Source: Candidatus Ancillula trichonymphae ImTpAt (lineage in GTDB: Bacteria; Actinomycetota; Actinomycetes; Actinomycetales; Bifidobacteriaceae). From it: a stretch of 5,988 nucleotides of DNA. Position 1 is the stretch's first letter; each line of letters opens with the position of its first letter. Both the position numbers and the translations under genes were made by a program. The stretch lies in the NCBI GenBank assembly GCA_000485475.1, contig AXYY01000136.1, forward strand, positions 1 to 5,988, in the 5' to 3' direction. Below are positions 1-5,988 of the stretch, piece by piece. Under the pieces are notes generated by a model that searched no databases, was not told where the DNA came from, and was given only the letters and a program-made list of their open reading frames with translations.

Positions 1-28
1 GGGTAATGAGTTTTGTGAGTGATGAATT

Positions 29-1007
29 ATTGTGTATGTTCAGTATAGTGATATTCAAGATGCAAGAACAGAATGGAATAACAATCATTTAGACAGTGGA
101 ACAAGTGAAGAAGTGGATGAATTTAATAATCCATATTTCGGCTTTCCGCAGATGGTGCGATTTGCATTTAATCCAAACGGAAAGTAGTCGCAAAGTTATT
201 GAAGAGTTAAAAACGTTGGGAGTAGATATTCTATCCCATATCAACTAAGAAATCTCCAACACGGGAGCACAAAAATTCAAGCATGAGATTGAAGTATTAG
301 AGTTGCTACGAGTGATTGATGGTACTGCAGCAAATAGACAAGTTTTGAGTTTTCTAGACAATGAACAAATTAAGAACGGTGAACTTTGTAAACACATTGT
401 GGTGGTTTTATCATACAGAGCTAGTTGTGATGCGTTTGAAAAATTATTAGATGACTATAAGGGTGGATTAAGAATCTTTGCCAGTATTCTATTTTAAATA
501 TCTCAGGTGTTGACGGACGCAAATCTTATCGGAATCCAAGCGAAATAAAACAACAGATTTCAAGCTACGCAGAAAAAGGTCAGAAAAGCATTACATTAAC
601 TGTAAATCGCATGTTAACAGAGGGGCAACGGTACCTGAAGTGGGGCACCATGATTTATCTAAAAAACAACAAATCACCTGAAGAATATGATCAGGCATCA
701 TTTCGGCTACAATCAACATATGTTAAGGAATATAAAGATGAGAAAGACAAAGATTGTGTCAAAAGCTATGGCTTGATTATAAGCCTCAGACTCTATTAGT
801 AGATTTTGATCCTGCTCGAATGTATCGTTTAGAAGAGACGCTAGCACAAATTTACAATGTAAATACTGGGAGAAGTGGCAATGACCAGCTTAAAGAACGG
901 ATTGAGAAACAACTTGAGGTGTCACAAATTATATGTGTGAATGCTGAGAGCAAATTAGTCAAAGTTGTACCCACTAATATTCTTGATACAGTTCGTGAAT
1001 ATAATAT
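29..1007 (+). other. C-terminal half of the superfamily II helicase motor of the restriction protein
   Basis: This segment encodes the second RecA-like lobe of the ATP-driven DNA translocase. Readable pieces include 'YSDIQDARTEW' and 'NPYFGFPQMVRFAFNPNGK' (frame 2, about 56-184), 'HIVVVLSYRASCDAFEKLL' (frame 3, near 393-450), 'ISGVDGRKSYRNPSEIKQQ' (frame 2, near 500-560), a motif V-like 'TLTVNRMLT' at 593-619, and a divergent motif VI at 686-715 where the usual Q-x-x-R-x-x-R appears as 'YDQASFRLQS'. Frame 1 then gives 'TLLVDFDPARMYRLEE' (about 790-837) and 'AQIYNVNTGRSGND'. These phrases are typical of helicase-methyltransferase fusion restriction proteins. Walker A and the DEAD-box motif II are not present and would lie 5' of the window. 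The text at 611-640 is garbled: the family would lead one to expect something like 'LTGSTVPEWDTMIYLK', but the sequence reads 'LTEGQRYLKWGTMIYLK', so several bases there are probably wrong. Confidence 0.75.
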
Positions 1008-1465
1008 AGTACTCGCACCGTTTTAGAAACTGTGAAAAATATACCAGTGGATTTTGATCTGCTTCATAATGCCATATTTAGACATTTCATGGAGCGAGAA
1101 CAAGTATTAGAATCAAAAAATAGACTTAATTTTAAACCTTATAATTCTGAAGAGCAAGATATACTTGAAGGTCTTGAAAATTTGCCGTTCTGATAATAAT
1201 ACGACTGGACAAGATGTTAAAGATATTTCTACCGATGATGGGAAACCAATTTAATCAAGATGAGTTGTGTGGCAAGATTCGGACTTATTACACTCGAATA
1301 CTTTTCTACGCATTCCTTTCTGACCACAATGAACAAAATCTTCAAGAGATAATCATGCATATCAATGAGGGGGTAACGATTATTCCCGAATCGCTGAAAA
1401 CTTAAACCCTGATGTGCATATTTTGCGATATATGCAATCAATGAACCATTTTTACACTTTCAAGT

Positions 1466-2410
1466 TTGGATTATCAGATTCAGAATATCAACACCTTAGT
1501 GCGAGATGATACGATTTCGGAGATTCAGCGCGTACAAAATGTGATTCACAAGTTTGACAGGTTCTTAAGCTCAGAAATTATTACGCCCGAATGGGTGGTG
1601 GATGAAATGCTTGGATATCTTGAAAATAAAGGTGCATATAATTCAGAGCATAACTTCCTTGATATTGCATCAAAAGCTGGTGAATTTAGTTTGAGGATTG
1701 ACAAAATTACTAAAGAGCAAGGGTGTAAATACTACAAATAGTATTTACACAATTCCAACTTTTCCGATTGCTTATGAATTTACACGAAGAGTTTACACTA
1801 TATTGGGACTAAATATTAATAATATTGCTCAGCACTTCACCAGTTACGATTTAGTACGCGATGAGCGACTGAAATTACGAAAAAAGAGCGGCAGAGTTTA
1901 ATCCTAGAAAACTGGATTTAGTAAAGATTAAATGGTTTTTAACGCAGAATAAAGAGTTTAGTACAATTAAACTTGATGATTTAGATAATTATCCAAACAT
2001 CATTAGAGGAACAACAGGAAGGAAAAAGAATGAAATTTTGTATTGCAATGGAGGGGAATCCGCCATATCAATAGGGGATACAAAAGATACTAGTGATAGA
2101 CCAATATATAACGACTTTGTGGATATTTCTCATTATGTTGCTGAAAAAAGTGAATTAATACATCTGGCTAGGTTTTTGTTTTTTTGCTGGTAAAACCGCA
2201 GGAGATTGGAGTGAGAAACTTTTAAAAAGTGAGCATTTTAGAGTTAATAAAACTTTTCACTTAAGTGGCAATGTATTTCCGAACACTTGACATAAAAGGT
2301 GGAATTGCAATTACACATTATGATAAAAAGACAGAGTTTAAGAGTATTGATACTTTTACTCAATTTACGGAACTTAATGAAATATTACAAAAAGTTATAG
2401 GCAGTACAGA
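1466..2410 (+). other. Eco57I-like N6-adenine methyltransferase domain of the restriction protein
   Basis: This domain transfers a methyl group from S-adenosylmethionine to adenine N6 in the target site. Motif X reads 'EIITPEWVVDEM' at 1574-1609 and motif I, the AdoMet-binding loop, reads 'FLDIASKAGEF' at 1655-1687, both in frame 2. 'SIYTIPTFPIAYEFTRRVY' follows in frame 3 near 1740-1800, then 'QHFTSYDLVRDERL'. The catalytic motif IV 'NPPYQ' is at 2057-2071 in frame 2, embedded in a stretch otherwise open in frame 1 (1888-2193). Downstream are 'DRPIYNDFVDISHYVAEKSE', 'LARFLF', 'AGKTAGDWSEKLLKSEHFRV' (frame 2) and 'VFPNTDIKGGIAITHYDKK' (frame 2 into 3 near 2289). The order X, I, IV is that of gamma-class enzymes. 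'LDIASKAGEF' differs from the common DPxxGxG form of motif I but matches what I know of this subfamily. Confidence 0.85.
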
Positions 2411-3033
2411 ATGAAATCTATAGACAAAATAATAGTACTACAAAATAAATTCAATTTGGAAAAGTTGTATAAAAAATATCTCGATTTTAAAAAAATTATT
2501 GGCAGCAACAAAAAGAAAAACGCTTGACTTCACCGATTTTTGAATAGCTAAATATATTCACAGAAAATAAAGTAAACGAAATAGTGTTCAGATACTTGGA
2601 CTTATAAATAACAAAAGGACATATCGTTGGATTGAAAGAGAACTTCTTGATGACCATCCTAATTTAGAAAAATGGAAAGTATTTGTACCTGGTTCAAACG
2701 GTTCTGGTGCAATTGGAAAAGTGTTGAGTACACCCCTAATCGGTCATACGCAAACTTTTATTAGTTTTGGAGTGTTCGACACTCTGGACAAGAGACTAAA
2801 GCATGTCTAAAATATATCAAGTCAAAATTTGCACGCACAATGTTGGGAATTTTAAAAATAACTCAATCTAACAAAGGAAAAACCTGGAAATTCGTCCCGC
2901 TTCAAAATTTCACCAAAAACTCTGATATTGATTGGTCATGCACCATACCCGAAATTGACGCCTAACTTTACGAAAGTATCAGTTAACTACTGGATGGCAA
3001 GAATTTAAGTATGCCTTATCACACAATATGTAA
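2411..3033 (+). other. C-terminal target-recognition region of the restriction protein
   Basis: This part would choose the DNA sequence that the enzyme methylates and protects. It is read as 'MKSIDKIIVLQNKFNLEKLY' (frame 2, from 2411), 'IFTENKVNEI' (frame 1, near 2550), and 'GLINNKRTYRWIERELLDD' through 'VFVPGSNGSGAIGKVLST' and 'PLIGHTQTFISFGVFDTLD' (frame 3, 2598-2789). It continues in frame 2 with 'ACLKYIKSKFARTMLGILK' and 'TWKFVPLQNFTKNSDIDWS' up to 'IPEIDA' (to 2962), and ends in frame 1 with 'YQLTTGWQEFKYALSHNM' and a TAA at 3031-3033. The phrases 'GSGAIGKVLSTP' and 'KFARTMLGILK' are typical of the C-termini of Eco57I-like restriction methylases. In-frame TAG near 2545 and TAA at 2963 look like miscalled Lys or Gln codons. 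An ATG at 2411 does not mark a separate gene, because similarity to one polypeptide continues across it. Confidence 0.75.
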
Positions 3034-3047
3034 GGTCACGAACTTTT

Positions 3048-3083
3048 AAATACACTTCCTGAAGATTCGGAAGTGTATTTTAT
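3048..3083 (+). terminator. Rho-independent terminator after the restriction gene
   Basis: A perfect 12-bp inverted repeat has its left arm AAATACACTTCC at 3048-3059 and its right arm GGAAGTGTATTT at 3069-3080, separated by a 9-base loop. The right arm merges into a short T-rich tail (TTTTAT). It begins 14 bases after the restriction gene's stop codon and ends about 28 bases before the next start. The stem is AT-rich at its base, and the T tail is only four bases long, so some read-through into the downstream ATPase gene is plausible. Confidence 0.8.
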
Positions 3084-3110
3084 CGAAATTAAAGTGAAAG
3101 AGATGAAGTG

Positions 3111-4793
3111 ATGGATAGTAAACTTGAATTTAGCCACTACAGTATGGTAAGAGATTCAGTAATTCATTTAAATCAATTGATACCAACGATACGATTGCAT
3201 TTTCTAAAAAAGGTTTTGCAGTTATCTATGCCCCAAACGGAGTAGTAGGCAAGTCAAGCCTTACTATAAGTTGCTTGGCAACGAAGTGGCAAATGGCAAA
3301 TATTCTTATACATATGGTATATAGTAAGAGCTACGATCAAAATTCTAAAAAAGTTCCCATTTTAGTTATTGGCGATTTTTATGGGCGCAATATTGCTCCA
3401 CGCGGCGACGAAAATTTGCAAGATTTTATCTTGGGTAACAAAATAAAGAATGAACTTGAATTTAGCAAAAGATCAAAAATACGGTTCAGAACATCAATGA
3501 TAAAATAGCATCTTTACAAAACATTTGATACTGGACAAACAAACCAAATGAAAAAGACGCAAGATGAAATAAAAAAGTTTGTCGAAGCAATGCTTGATGA
3601 CATATCTACTTTAACAAAAAGAGAAGTGGATACATTGACCTCAAAAAGATTTTGATGAATATCAAAATTTTATAAAAGAAAAAATTTCACTTGAGGACGA
3701 AGATGAAAGATTACTAAAAGGATTTGTGGAAAATCTCACTGGTAAATTAGTTGAGTTAAAAAGAGGTGGCAATAATCACAATATCATCTTGAGTTTTGGA
3801 GAGACTCCAGTTATTGGAATCGAACGAGTGCAGCTTCCATTCTCCACAGGAGAACAAAATTTTTATATCTATGTATTTTGAACTGCTTAAGGCAAAAAGT
3901 AATGATACAAAGAGTTTGGTAATTTTAGATGATCCCATCTCAAGTTTTGATTCTATCTATAAAAACAAAATCATTTATGCAATACTCAATACTTTCAGTG
4001 TGCTAAAAAAGCATGTATTAATTCTTACTCATAATATTGATACTATACGCTTAATGGAGCATCAGTATAAAAATAGTTTTAATTTATACTATTCAATAAT
4101 TGTAAATCGGCAAACAATGGTTTTGTGTGTATAAATAATGACGAAAAGAAATTAGTACTGTATTCCACAGAAGTGATTTCATTATGCAAGAAGCCAAGTG
4201 AATTTATCAAAGATAAAGAAGCCTACCTATTGTCAATAATTTCGTTTGCGCGAGGATTTGCAAATATAACGGCTAACGAGAAGCTGTACGAAAAATTATC
4301 TAAATTAATGCATGGATATGAGAACATTAAACAAGATGTGAGAATGCCATCTATGAGGAATTTTTTTGGGTGTAGTGTTTGGTTAAAGATCTTATAATCA
4401 CTTCTCATGATATAATTGATTTTGTTGTTCCAGGTGAAATAGTTGATAAATCATCATATCCACTCTTGAATAGAACATTAATACACACTTTAACTTACCT
4501 AAAATTAAGATTAATAATTGAAAAACATTATATGATTCTGATAAAAAGAAACTGGATATTTCACAAAACTATCTTTGCAAAATGTTATTGACAAATATTT
4601 ACCTCGACAATCAGGATGTAAAACACGCGATGAGTACAGGATTCGCTTACTTAGTAAAAAAACTTTACTGAATGAATTTAGTCATTTTGAAGGAAATATG
4701 TGCATATTCTTCCCATCACTTGATATTTACGACGATGTGCTTAAAGATGTGCTTAAAAAAGAACAGAAAGACATAATGGATTTTTGCCAATAA
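3111..4793 (+). pseudogene. ABC-type AAA ATPase of the PrrC/RloC (AAA_13) kind, possible anticodon-nuclease-like defence protein; frameshifted
   Basis: This gene of roughly 560 codons encodes a stand-alone ABC ATPase with no membrane part. Walker A is 'APNGVVGKSSL' (3230-3262, frame 2), normally APNGxGKSSL, so one GTA codon looks duplicated. A charged helical region follows, then the ABC signature 'FSTGEQNF' (3840-3863, frame 3), Walker B 'LVILDDP' (3916-3936) with D-loop 'SSFDS', and the H-loop 'LILTHN' (4021-4035, frame 1). The C-terminal part reads 'SLCKKPSEFIKDKEAYLLS' and 'YEKLSKLMHGYENIKQDV' (frame 3), 'TLTYLKLRLIIEKH' (frame 2) and 'SKKTLLNEFSHFEGNM' through the TAA at 4791-4793 (frame 3). 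An R-x3-E pair in 'RLIIEKH' and a later 'NEFSH' recall the Arg-Glu-His catalytic set of PrrC/RloC anticodon nucleases, but this is an inference. The Walker A to signature gap is only about 190 codons, without a CxxC zinc hook, so it is shorter than RloC. The ATG at 3111 has a weak AAAGAG ribosome site 8 bases upstream. At least 10 frame changes occur. Confidence 0.8.
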
Positions 4794-4953
4794 TATAAAA
4801 GTCACACCATTTTTAATCAATGACAGAACTTAGAAAACGCACGTAACTGCGCAAAAAAGATGCTGACCCACATCAGTCTTTGTCAGATCATGTTATTAAC
4901 ATTTTCTTCATTTTCATTTGCTGTTTTGTAATTTTTTAGTGTATCATACTCAG
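4794..4953. other. AT-rich spacer between the defence genes and yraN
   Basis: No gene is visible here. Two weak inverted repeats are present: CGCA/TGCG at 4838-4851 and CTGA/TCAG at 4863-4876, the latter followed by TCTTTG. Either could help end transcription of the ATPase gene, but neither has a stem long enough to call a terminator. The last 36 bases hold the candidate yraN promoter. No tRNA, direct repeat or integrase site was recognised at this junction. Confidence 0.5.
4918..4947 (+). promoter_or_regulatory. Candidate promoter for leaderless yraN-comM transcript
   Basis: A TTGCTG at 4918-4923 and a TATCAT at 4942-4947 are 18 bases apart and resemble -35 and -10 boxes. Transcription would start about 6-7 bases after the -10 box, at or next to the ATG at 4954, giving an mRNA with almost no leader. 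No Shine-Dalgarno-like sequence precedes that ATG. Leaderless transcripts are common in Actinobacteria. The sequence error rate here means individual box bases may be wrong. Confidence 0.4.
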
Positions 4954-5359
4954 ATGAATACTTTTCGTAATATGACTACGAAGCAACTGGGGCAGTGGGG
5001 CGAAGACTATGCGTGTAAGTATTTCCGCGCGCAGAATATGCGGATTATTGAGCGCAATTGGCGCTACTCAAGGTATGGTGAGATTGATATTGTTGCTCGT
5101 GCCTCAAATTCGTTGGTATTTCTTGAAGTAAAGAAGTGAAGACGCGTCGAAGTGAATACGCGGACAGACCGGTTGAAGGTGTTAGTTATGCCAAGTATGC
5201 CTAAATGCTCAAGTGTGCGAATCTGTGATTGCAGACGCATGAGGCGGTTCGATACGAGTGTGTGCGCTTGATGTTATTGGAATACTTGCTAACGGTGACA
5301 TTCCGGCGCCTAAGTTGCACCACTTGAAAGAGGAGTACGAGTATGAGCGGACGCATTAG
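4954..5359 (+). pseudogene. yraN: YraN / UPF0102 family endonuclease-like protein, frameshifted as written
   Basis: YraN proteins are short (about 120 residues) and have a restriction-endonuclease-like fold; their exact substrate is unsettled. The start reads 'MNTFRNMTTKQLGQWGEDY' in frame 1, followed by 'ACKYFRAQNMRIIERNWRY' and the family hallmarks 'GEIDIVA' and 'LVFLEVK', whose acidic residues and lysine make up the PD-(D/E)xK-like site. ATG 4954 is preferred over the upstream TTG at 4918 because the latter overlaps the promoter and adds residues the family lacks; ATG 4972 is an alternative. After 'EVK' the frame is broken by a TGA at 5137-5139 and resumes in frame 3 with 'VKTRRSEYADRPVEGVSYAK', then stops appear near 5202 and 5226. 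It resumes in frame 2 at 5270 with 'DVIGILANGDIPAPKLHHLK' and ends at TAG 5357-5359, overlapping the start of comM. These are probably sequencing errors, since the gene is conserved. Confidence 0.88.
5327..5335 (+). promoter_or_regulatory. Ribosome-binding site of comM
   Basis: The purine-rich AAAGAGGAG lies within the last codons of yraN, 7 bases before the ATG at 5343. It fixes the comM start and indicates that yraN and comM are translated from one mRNA. Confidence 0.7.
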
Positions 5360-5988
5360 ATTTGCATCAACAAAGTCCATTTCACTTGTTGGAATCGATG
5401 GGCACATAGTAAATGTTGAGGCGCACATTAACAACGGTTTACCAGGAATTACCATTGTGTGGAATTGCCGGACACTTTGTTGGCAGAGTCGAAGTCCAGA
5501 GTACTTTCAGCATTTCAAGGTAGGTTCCAGAATACGCATTCCAGAGGGGCATATAAGGCACCCGCATCCGCTCTACAAGTATGGTTCGAGCTTTGATGTC
5601 GCAATCGCCATGGCAATACTGGCGGCTGTCAACATAGTGCCGCACGAGAATATCAAGGATGTTCTATTCGTTGGTGAACTTGGATTTGATGCAAGAGTGC
5701 ATCCAGTTCGAGGTATTCTGCCCAGTTTGGTTGCCGCCAAGAAGTATGGAGTACGAAGAGTTGTAATTCCGTATGCAAATCAGAGTGAGGCATAACTCAT
5801 CCCAGACCTTGAAGTGTGATACCAGCTGGACATTTGACGCAGGTTGCGAATGTGTTCGGACGAAAGTTGAAGAGCAGGAATTTGAGCCAGTTAGACGCAT
5901 TGTGAACGATTATACTGACCGCACGAAACAGGTTGGTGATTTTTCCGAAGTTCTAGGACAATACAGCAGCGCAAAGGAGTGCATGAAA
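5343..5988 (+). pseudogene. comM: ComM / YifB Mg-chelatase-like AAA+ ATPase, N-terminal part, frameshifted and cut by the window edge
   Basis: ComM is a hexameric AAA+ branch-migration helicase that helps integrate incoming single-stranded DNA during natural transformation; full-length proteins have about 500 residues. Only the N-terminal domain (about 210 residues) is present, and the chelatase-like ATPase core lies beyond base 5988. The start 'MSGRIRFASTKSISLVGIDG' and 'VEAHINNGLPGITIV' are in frame 3. An extra base near 5460 moves the text to frame 2, giving 'ELPDTLLAESKSRVLSAF', where the family usually has VGLPD. Frame 3 returns with 'RIPEGHI' and 'LYKYGSSFDVAIAMAILAA' to 'GVRRVVIPYANQSEA'; about a dozen bases of the usual 'VNLxPAS' segment seem missing near 5550-5570. 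TAA at 5793 replaces an expected Glu codon, then 'LIPDLEV', 'IPAGHLTQVANVFG' (frame 2 from 5819) and 'VGDFSEVLGQYSSAKECM' (frame 1, to the end) follow. dprA is the expected next gene but is not in the window. Confidence 0.92.

Larger units (their letters stand above)
1..3033 (+). pseudogene. Single-chain restriction-modification protein: helicase, N6-adenine methyltransferase and specificity region; 5'-truncated and frameshifted
   Basis: This is the 3' part of a large enzyme that would both methylate adenine in its recognition site and, through a DNA-translocating helicase, drive cleavage of unmodified foreign DNA. Seen in order are the late helicase core (about 30-1000), a linker (about 1008-1465), an Eco57I-like gamma-class methyltransferase (about 1466-2410) and a C-terminal specificity region (about 2411-3033). 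The helicase, methyltransferase, specificity order matches Type ISP enzymes such as LlaGI and LlaBIII; the nuclease and Walker A half would lie upstream of base 1. The coding frame changes roughly every 150 bases: frame 2 (29-187), 3 (186-228), 2 (230-275), 3 (280-478), 2 (479-760), 1 (754-1007), 3 (1008-1190), 1, 2, 1, 2 (1466-1697), 3 (1698-1887), 1 (1888-2185), 2, 3, 2, 1, 3 (2598-2786), 2 (2786-2962), 1 (2977-3033). The last frame ends at a natural-looking stop just before a terminator. Family assignment is firm; Type ISP membership is an inference, and a related Type II or III-like single-chain enzyme is possible. Confidence 0.85.

Noticed and set aside
1229..1441. Minus-strand open frame, and similar ones at 3756-3938 and 4223-4408
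   Set aside because: They are antisense to well-supported restriction and ATPase coding segments and have no ribosome site or family resemblance.
2411..2524. ATG at 2411 overlapping a TGA as the start of a separate specificity gene
   Set aside because: The downstream text continues the same single-chain methylase C-terminus, no ribosome site is evident, and the overlapping stop is one of many indel-made stops.
3242..3247. Extra GTA codon in Walker A as a genuine unusual P-loop
   Set aside because: A simple GTAGTA repeat amid many sequence errors is better explained as a duplication error; the expected APNGVGKSS is restored by removing it.
1..4793. Many short + strand proteins as separate small genes
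   Set aside because: Consecutive pieces align in order to single known protein layouts and overlap or abut at frame changes, so they are fragments of two genes.
4838..4851. CGCA/TGCG hairpin as a terminator
   Set aside because: The stem is only 4 bp and is followed by A residues on the + strand; the minus strand has a T stretch but no gene ending there.
4863..4886. CTGA/TCAG and CTGAC/GTCAG inverted repeats as the terminator of the ATPase gene
   Set aside because: Stems of 4-5 bp and a broken T run are too weak to call, though they are recorded in the spacer entry.
5201..5900. Minus-strand open frames at 5201-5455, 5439-5645 and 5664-5900
   Set aside because: They lie antisense to yraN and comM, whose family text is clear on the + strand, and their translations show no recognisable motif.
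1..5988. Programmed ribosomal frameshifting as the explanation for the frame changes
   Set aside because: There are far too many changes, in both directions, with in-frame stops and no recurring slippery heptamer plus downstream structure.
1..5988. CRISPR array, tRNA, rRNA, insertion sequence or attachment site
   Set aside because: No repeated units with spacers, cloverleaf-like sequence, transposase motifs or terminal inverted repeats were seen.

Overview
The window looks like a stretch of a low-to-moderate GC bacterial chromosome. The right-hand 1 kb carries yraN followed by comM with an overlapping stop and start, a gene order familiar from Actinobacteria, including Bifidobacteriaceae such as Gardnerella and Bifidobacterium. 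A start codon for yraN that appears leaderless fits the same group. The assignment to Bifidobacteriaceae is an inference and the species is unknown. By eye the left 4.8 kb is roughly one-third G+C and the yraN-comM part is near 45-50%, so the left part looks like acquired DNA placed beside a core locus.

Layout, all on the + strand. (1) Bases 1-3033 hold the 3' part of one very large restriction-modification gene: the end of a superfamily II helicase motor, a linker, an N6-adenine DNA methyltransferase of the Eco57I-like gamma class (motif X, motif I, then NPPY), and a C-terminal target-recognition region. The 5' end, where a nuclease and the Walker A helicase half would be, lies outside the window. 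(2) Bases 3048-3083 are a strong hairpin terminator. (3) Bases 3111-4793 hold an ABC-type AAA ATPase of the PrrC/RloC (AAA_13) kind with Walker A, signature, Walker B and H-loop all visible, and a C-terminal tail that could be a tRNA-cutting or other HEPN-like RNase. (4) Bases 4794-4953 are an AT-rich spacer with a candidate promoter. (5) yraN and (6) comM follow, and comM runs off the right edge.

The key caution is that none of the four genes can be read in a single frame. I had to change frame about 20 times in the 3 kb restriction gene, about 10 times in the ATPase gene, and at least 6 times in yraN plus comM. Protein similarity resumes immediately after each shift, several shifts sit on T runs, and the housekeeping genes are as broken as the defence genes. 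The simplest reading is uncorrected long-read sequence, not four decayed genes. I label the genes 'pseudogene' because they are broken as written, but they are probably intact in the organism.

Read through the errors, the left part is a two-gene anti-phage cassette: a single-chain restriction enzyme of Type ISP-like architecture with a PrrC/RloC-type ATPase immediately downstream. This echoes known pairings in which an anticodon nuclease backs up a restriction enzyme that phages try to disable.
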